A DNA stretch of 64,000 nt, taken from positions 420,369-484,368 of the forward strand of contig NZ_QMIG01000002.1 in NCBI RefSeq assembly GCF_003287285.1, read 5' to 3'. Source of the stretch: Phytoactinopolyspora halophila. Lineage in GTDB: Bacteria; Actinomycetota; Actinomycetes; Jiangellales; Jiangellaceae. A program made the position numbers and the translations under genes. The notes beneath the pieces were generated by a model that worked only from the letters and a program-made list of their open reading frames with translations, searched no databases and was not told the DNA's origin. Shown piece after piece: positions 60,254 to 64,000 of this stretch (position 1 is its first letter; the number at the start of each line of letters is the position of its first letter).

Positions 60254-61231
60254 TCACGAGCTGACCAGTACCACCTTTCCCGTGGTTGCGCGGTTCTCAA
60301 GATCCTCGTGGCCACGTGCCGCCTGCTCGAGGGAATAGCGCTGTACGGCCGGTAGCAGGCGGCCCGCAGCGGCTTCATCCAGAGCACGCCTTTCCAGGGC
60401 GCGCAAACCGCCAGGCGCACGAAGAATGGAAAAGATCACCCAGCTCGTGGTCAGACCACGCTCGATGACGTCATCAGAGGTGAACGGGATGGGCGTACCG
60501 GACGAATGTCCGAACATCAGCAGGCGGCCACCCGGCCGTAGGAGCTCCATAGCGGCACGGCCGAGGTCACCACCCACGCCGTCGAGGACGACGCTGACCT
60601 CCTGCTCGCCGAGCGCATCCCGTACCTGCTGCGGCCACCCTGCGACAGAGTAGTCGATGGCCACATGGGCGCCATTCCGGCGTACCTGCTCGACTTTGGT
60701 GGGGCCACCGGCGACGCCGATGACGACAGACCCGGCTCGGCGCGCGGCCTGAACGAATAGCGTGCCGAGCCCGCCTGCGGCCGCCGTCACCAACACCGCG
60801 TCATCGGCTGTCAAGGCGGCAGCATCCAAGATCCCGACAGCCGTGCGTCCGGTACCGATCATCGCAACCGCAGCGGCCGCGTCGAGCTGTGGCGATATCC
60901 GATGCAACGCTTCGGCCTGGGCGAGTGCCCGCTCCGCATAGCCGCCACCAGCCGCACCGAGGTAGGCCACGACGCGTTCCCCGATCCACGTCTCCTCTAC
61001 CCCCTCGCCGACAGCTTCCACAACGCCCGCGACATCCCTGCCCAGGATCGCCGGCAGATCCTGGGGTACGGGCGCCCCGTTTCCCCCTGCCCTGATCAAG
61101 GTGTCGATGACGTGGACGCCGCTGGCTTCGACACGGATGCGAACCTGACCTTCCTGCGGTACCGGATCCGGCACGTCCTCGACGATCAGGTTCCGGGGTG
61201 AGCCGAATTGGTGGAGCCGGACTGCTTTCAT
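60254..61231 (-). CDS. NADPH:quinone oxidoreductase-like MDR-family enzyme
   Basis: The protein has 325 residues and lacks zinc ligands, as in the quinone oxidoreductase (QOR/zeta-crystallin) branch. Motifs are MKAVRLHQFGSPRNLIVEDVPDPVP, PAILGRDVAGVVEAVGEGVE, VLVTAAAGGLGTLFVQAARRAGSVVIGVAG (Rossmann, NADPH) and VSVVLDGVGGDLGRAAMELL. It probably reduces quinones or other reactive carbonyl compounds. It is divergent from soxR, with a SoxR-like box between, so it is a likely redox-induced target. The ATG at 61231 is used. Confidence 0.92.
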   Translation of the reverse strand: MKAVRLHQFGSPRNLIVEDVPDPVPQEGQVRIRVEASGVHVIDTLIRAGGNGAPVPQDLPAILGRDVAGVVEAVGEGVEETWIGERVVAYLGAAGGGYAERALAQAEALHRISPQLDAAAAVAMIGTGRTAVGILDAAALTADDAVLVTAAAGGLGTLFVQAARRAGSVVIGVAGGPTKVEQVRRNGAHVAIDYSVAGWPQQVRDALGEQEVSVVLDGVGGDLGRAAMELLRPGGRLLMFGHSSGTPIPFTSDDVIERGLTTSWVIFSILRAPGGLRALERRALDEAAAGRLLPAVQRYSLEQAARGHEDLENRATTGKVVLVSS

Positions 61232-61289
61232 GGGGAACTCCCTACTGGTGCGCTTCTGCGTCGTCACGACGTTCGATCGATACACTAGA

Positions 61290-61309
61290 ACCTAAACTTT
61301 TGTTTAGGT
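61290..61309. promoter_or_regulatory. SoxR-like box between the quinone oxidoreductase and soxR genes
   Basis: ACCTAAAC (61290-61297) and GTTTAGGT (61302-61309) are perfect 8-base arms with a 4-base TTTT spacer. The site fits the dyad of SoxR operators (CCT..AGG ends, about 18-20 bases). It lies in the 102-base divergent gap. Confidence 0.75.
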
Positions 61310-61333
61310 CAACGAGGAACGTGGAGCAGGACG

Positions 61334-61795
61334 ATGGAGAGACCGGCCTGGGATCAAAAGGAGCTCACCGTGGGTGAGCTATCCGCCCGAAGTGGCGTCG
61401 CGATCTCGGCGTTGCACTTCTACGAGCGGAAAGGACTGATCACGGCACGCCGCACGAGCGGCAACCAGCGGCGATACCCACGCGCGACATTGCGTCGTGT
61501 CGCCCTCATCCGTATCGCACAACGCGTCGGCATTCCCCTCGCTGAGGTGAAATCCGCACTCGACGAACTTCCGGACGGGCGAACACCCAACCGCAAGGAC
61601 TGGGAACGGCTGTCCCGAACCTGGCGCGACGAGCTGGATGCACGCATCCGCATGCTCCAGGAGATCCGAGACGACTTCAGCGACTGCATCGGCTGCGGCT
61701 GCCTCTCGCTCGACCGCTGTGGCCTGGCAAACAGTCACGACCGCCTCAGTGATCACGGCGCGGGGCCACAACGGTTGACCAGCTACCATTCCTGA
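61334..61795 (+). CDS. soxR: Redox-sensitive MerR-family regulator SoxR
   Basis: The protein has 153 residues. Mer[53 protein letters not shown]. Dimerisation helix: [19 protein letters not shown]-terminal Cys cluster: [17 protein letters not shown], i.e. the four Cys of the SoxR [2Fe-2S] centre. In actinomycetes SoxR responds to redox-active compounds and controls a few oxidoreductases and transporters. The divergent quinone oxidoreductase and possibly the downstream exporter fit this regulon. A GGAGCAGG precedes the ATG. Confidence 0.94.
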   Translation: MERPAWDQKELTVGELSARSGVAISALHFYERKGLITARRTSGNQRRYPRATLRRVALIRIAQRVGIPLAEVKSALDELPDGRTPNRKDWERLSRTWRDELDARIRMLQEIRDDFSDCIGCGCLSLDRCGLANSHDRLSDHGAGPQRLTSYHS

Positions 61796-61994
61796 CGCGA
61801 CCGATCCAGCCCGTCGGCGCACCACCGACCACCGCACCAATCACCGGCGGTCGCGAGTTTGTCAGAGCCGCGAGCTACATTTCCCCGTATGTCGCGACAC
61901 GGCACGCGATGAATTACTCGATCCCGGCCGGTCTCCATGTGGAGGCCACAAGGGCCGGCCGAATCAACACCACCACACGGTGGATGGGGGAAAC

Positions 61995-62981
61995 GTGACG
62001 CAACTGGACAGCATTCCAGCCATCGAGACATCTGGGCTGGTGAAACACTTCGGAGAGACGCGCGCGGTCGACGGTATCGACCTCACCGTGCCGGCCGGCA
62101 CGGTGTTCGGCGTGCTCGGCCCGAACGGTGCCGGCAAGACCACGGCGGTGCGCATCTTGGCGACCTTGCTTGAACCCGACGCCGGGCACGCACGCGTACT
62201 CGGCCATGACATCCGACGCGAAGCCGATGCCGTGCGCAGCCGTGTCAGCCTGACTGGCCAGTTCGCCTCGGTGGACGAGGATCTCTCCGGAGCGGAGAAC
62301 CTCGTATTGATAGCGCGTCTCCTGGGGTACTCGAAAACACAGTCCAAGTCCCGTGCTGCGGAGTTGCTGGATGCTTTCGGCCTGGCAGATGCGGCCGGGC
62401 GCCAGGTGAAGAGGTACTCCGGCGGCATGCGCAGGCGCATGGACATCGCGGCAAGCATCGTGGCGACCCCTGACGTGCTGTTCCTCGACGAGCCCACCAC
62501 GGGCTTGGATCCGCGGAGCCGGAACCAGGTATGGGACATCGTCCGGGCATTGGTAGCCGGCGGCACCACCGTCCTGCTTACCACGCAGTACCTGGACGAA
62601 GCTGATCAACTCGCCGACCGGATCGCCGTCATTGATCACGGCAAGGTCATCGCCGAGGGGACCAGCAGTGAGCTCAAGGCGTCCGTGGGGGCGGGAGCCG
62701 TCCACATCAGGCTCCGCGAGGCCGAGCAGCGTCCCACCGCCGAGAAGCTCCTGATGGACCATCTCGGTGTCGACGTGTATCTGGAGCACGATCCGGTAGC
62801 CCTGACAGCTCACTCCGCCGACGCCGGCTTGGTCTCGGGAGCCATCTCCGAGCTCACCACTTCGGGTATCGACGTCACCGAGTTCTCACTGGGGCAGCCG
62901 ACACTCGACGAAGTGTTCCTCGCACTCACCGGCCGCCCGGCCGAAGACGAGACGGACGAGACAACCGAGGAAACGGCATGA
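61995..62981 (+). CDS. DrrA-type antibiotic exporter ATP-binding protein
   Basis: This 328-residue ATPase of the daunorubicin-resistance (DrrA) group has Walker [14 protein letters not shown], signature [15 protein letters not shown] and Walker [14 protein letters not shown]. The DrrA-specific C-terminal part has [18 protein letters not shown] and [22 protein letters not shown]. The GTG at 61995 follows GGGGG; an earlier frame start at 61980 lies in the leader. It overlaps the permease gene by four bases. The substrate is unknown, but drug or lipid export is usual. Confidence 0.92.
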   Translation: MTQLDSIPAIETSGLVKHFGETRAVDGIDLTVPAGTVFGVLGPNGAGKTTAVRILATLLEPDAGHARVLGHDIRREADAVRSRVSLTGQFASVDEDLSGAENLVLIARLLGYSKTQSKSRAAELLDAFGLADAAGRQVKRYSGGMRRRMDIAASIVATPDVLFLDEPTTGLDPRSRNQVWDIVRALVAGGTTVLLTTQYLDEADQLADRIAVIDHGKVIAEGTSSELKASVGAGAVHIRLREAEQRPTAEKLLMDHLGVDVYLEHDPVALTAHSADAGLVSGAISELTTSGIDVTEFSLGQPTLDEVFLALTGRPAEDETDETTEETA

Positions 62982-63826
62982 CCACACATAGCGATCACCT
63001 TCACGGGACCCAGCCCGTCGTCGACCAGAAGCTGCTGGCCGCGATCTCCAGCCAGCAGCGGCCGTCGAAGCCCGGGGCCATGAGCACGTCACTCACCTTC
63101 GGCTGGCGAGCGCTTCTGAAGATCAAACACGTTCCCGAGCAGCTGTTCGACGTGACCATGTTCCCCGTCATGTTCACGCTGATGTTCACGTTCCTCTTCG
63201 GAGGTGCCCTCGCGGGCTCGCCGCGCGAGTACGTCCAGCACCTGCTGCCGGGCATCCTGGTGCTCACCGTGACGATGATCACGATGTACACCGGCCTGGG
63301 CATCAACAAGGACATCCGCAAGGGCGTCTTCGACCGGTTCCGGTCGCTGCCGATCTGGCGGCCCGCCGTCCTTGTCGGCGCACTCTTCGGCGATGTCTTG
63401 CGTTACACGCTGGCGTCGTTGATCGTGATCGGGCTCGGCCTGCTTCTCGGCTTTCGACCAGACGGCGGAGCTGTCGGTGTGATCGCTGCCGTGGCACTTC
63501 TGCTCGTCTTCGCCTTCAGCCTGTCCTGGATCTGGACCGCTCTGGGAATGATCATGCGTACCGAGGAATCGCTGATGGCGGTCAGTATGATGATCTTGTT
63601 CCCGTTGACATTCATCAGCAACGTCTTCGTCGATCCCGCGACCATGCCCGGCTGGCTCGAAGCGTTCGTCAACGTCAACCCGATCACTCACCTGTCGACG
63701 GCGTCCCGCGGGCTCATGCACGGTGATGTCGACACCGCCCAGGTCAGCTGGGTCTTCATCGCGTGCGCAATCTTCGTGGCGGTGTTCGGGCCGCTGACAA
63801 TGCGGCTGTTCCGCAAGAAGGAGTAG
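62978..63826 (+). CDS. DrrB-type ABC-2 exporter permease
   Basis: This 282-residue ABC-2 type membrane protein has six helices. Family motifs are [43 protein letters not shown] and [70 protein letters not shown] is near the end. It pairs with the DrrA-like ATPase through an ATGA overlap. A strong terminator follows after the stop. Confidence 0.93.
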   Translation: MTTHSDHLHGTQPVVDQKLLAAISSQQRPSKPGAMSTSLTFGWRALLKIKHVPEQLFDVTMFPVMFTLMFTFLFGGALAGSPREYVQHLLPGILVLTVTMITMYTGLGINKDIRKGVFDRFRSLPIWRPAVLVGALFGDVLRYTLASLIVIGLGLLLGFRPDGGAVGVIAAVALLLVFAFSLSWIWTALGMIMRTEESLMAVSMMILFPLTFISNVFVDPATMPGWLEAFVNVNPITHLSTASRGLMHGDVDTAQVSWVFIACAIFVAVFGPLTMRLFRKKE

Positions 63827-63902
63827 CGGCGGACACGGTCCACGACCCGGGCGAAGATCGGCCCGTGGTGCTGGCGACTCGATGACATCCAATGAAATGG
63901 CA

Positions 63903-63937
63903 CCTGTGCATCACCATCACTGCTGGTGGTGCACAGG
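63903..63937 (+). terminator. 14-bp hairpin behind the DrrAB-type operon
   Basis: The arms 63903-63916 and 63924-63937 pair over 14 bases with one T-G, around a 7-base loop. It is 76 bases behind the permease stop and forms a pair with the next terminator. I see no gene in 63827-64000. Confidence 0.6.
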
Positions 63938-63959
63938 GGGTCTTCGGATCTCAGCGGGG

Positions 63960-63981
63960 AGGCCATCCTTCGGGGTGGCCT
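63960..63981 (+). terminator. Intrinsic terminator with TTCG tetraloop and T-rich tail
   Basis: The arms 63960-63968 and 63973-63981 (9 bases, one wobble) enclose a TTCG tetraloop and are followed by TCTTTGTGTG. This is the most classical Rho-independent terminator in the window. Confidence 0.8.
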
Positions 63982-64000
63982 TCTTTGTGTGTGCGTGGCG

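Overview
This window is chromosome from a high-GC Gram-positive bacterium, almost certainly an actinomycete. Most genes are GC-rich, GTG and TTG starts are frequent, and several gene orders are typical of Actinomycetota: purA / DUF3151 / class II fructose-bisphosphate aldolase, folP-folB-folK-DUF3180, and a mycobacterial EtfD-like membrane Fe-S protein. Several secreted proteins are very acidic and there is a full betaine-type ABC transporter, so a salt- or drought-exposed habitat is plausible. I cannot name the genus from the sequence alone.

Layout. 1-3.9 kb: the end of an FtsX/LolD-type ABC exporter operon with its NarL-type two-component system. 4-11.4 kb: housekeeping and accessory singletons (ThDP acetolactate synthase, NYN-LOTUS protein, ArsR-SRPBCC-VOC operon, sugar acetyltransferase, rhodanese, S66 peptidase, AlkZ-like protein). 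11.5-21 kb: a coherent catabolic locus of two divergent operons. The left operon has a hydantoinase/oxoprolinase homologue, three tandem DUF917 (S-methyl-thiohydantoin desulfurase family) proteins and a PucR regulator. The right operon has an Asp/Glu/hydantoin racemase, a nitroreductase-like flavoprotein, a small protein and an NCS1 (hydantoin/purine/cytosine family) permease. 21.5-24.1 kb: an AT-richer accessory patch with a 63-bp direct duplication, a Fic enzyme, an integrase remnant and a collapsed DUF433/DUF5615 toxin-antitoxin remnant.

24.2-32.9 kb: two paralogous Cys-Met-rich lipoproteins, a tRNA-Gly(CCC), an OmpR-type two-component system and a MacAB-like exporter whose adaptor carries a peptidoglycan-binding domain. 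33.1-36.7 kb: glycine-betaine-type uptake system. 36.8-39.7 kb: dcd and the EtfD-like protein. 39.7-41.5 kb: an RHH regulator with a DUF4097 protein behind a cluster of repeated operator decamers. 41.5-47.6 kb: YihY, oligopeptidase B, YtrA-type GntR with its DUF1648 partner, GNAT. 47.6-56.5 kb: purA, DUF3151, fba, ptsH, nitroreductase, tyrosine phosphatase, purD, folP-folB-folK, DUF3180. 56.5-64 kb: DUF1707 protein, Nudix hydrolase, CAP-domain secreted protein with a structured leader, DUF2786 protein, a divergent SoxR / quinone oxidoreductase pair with a SoxR-like box, and a DrrAB-type exporter closed by a strong terminator.

The most interesting system is the 11.5-21 kb locus. It looks like a complete uptake, racemisation, desulfuration and ring-opening pathway for a hydantoin- or thiohydantoin-like compound. 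Its third DUF917 gene has no canonical start codon in front of its conserved N-terminus. Second is the lipoprotein / sensor kinase / MacAB module, where the sensor ectodomain reuses the Cys-Met motifs of the lipoproteins.
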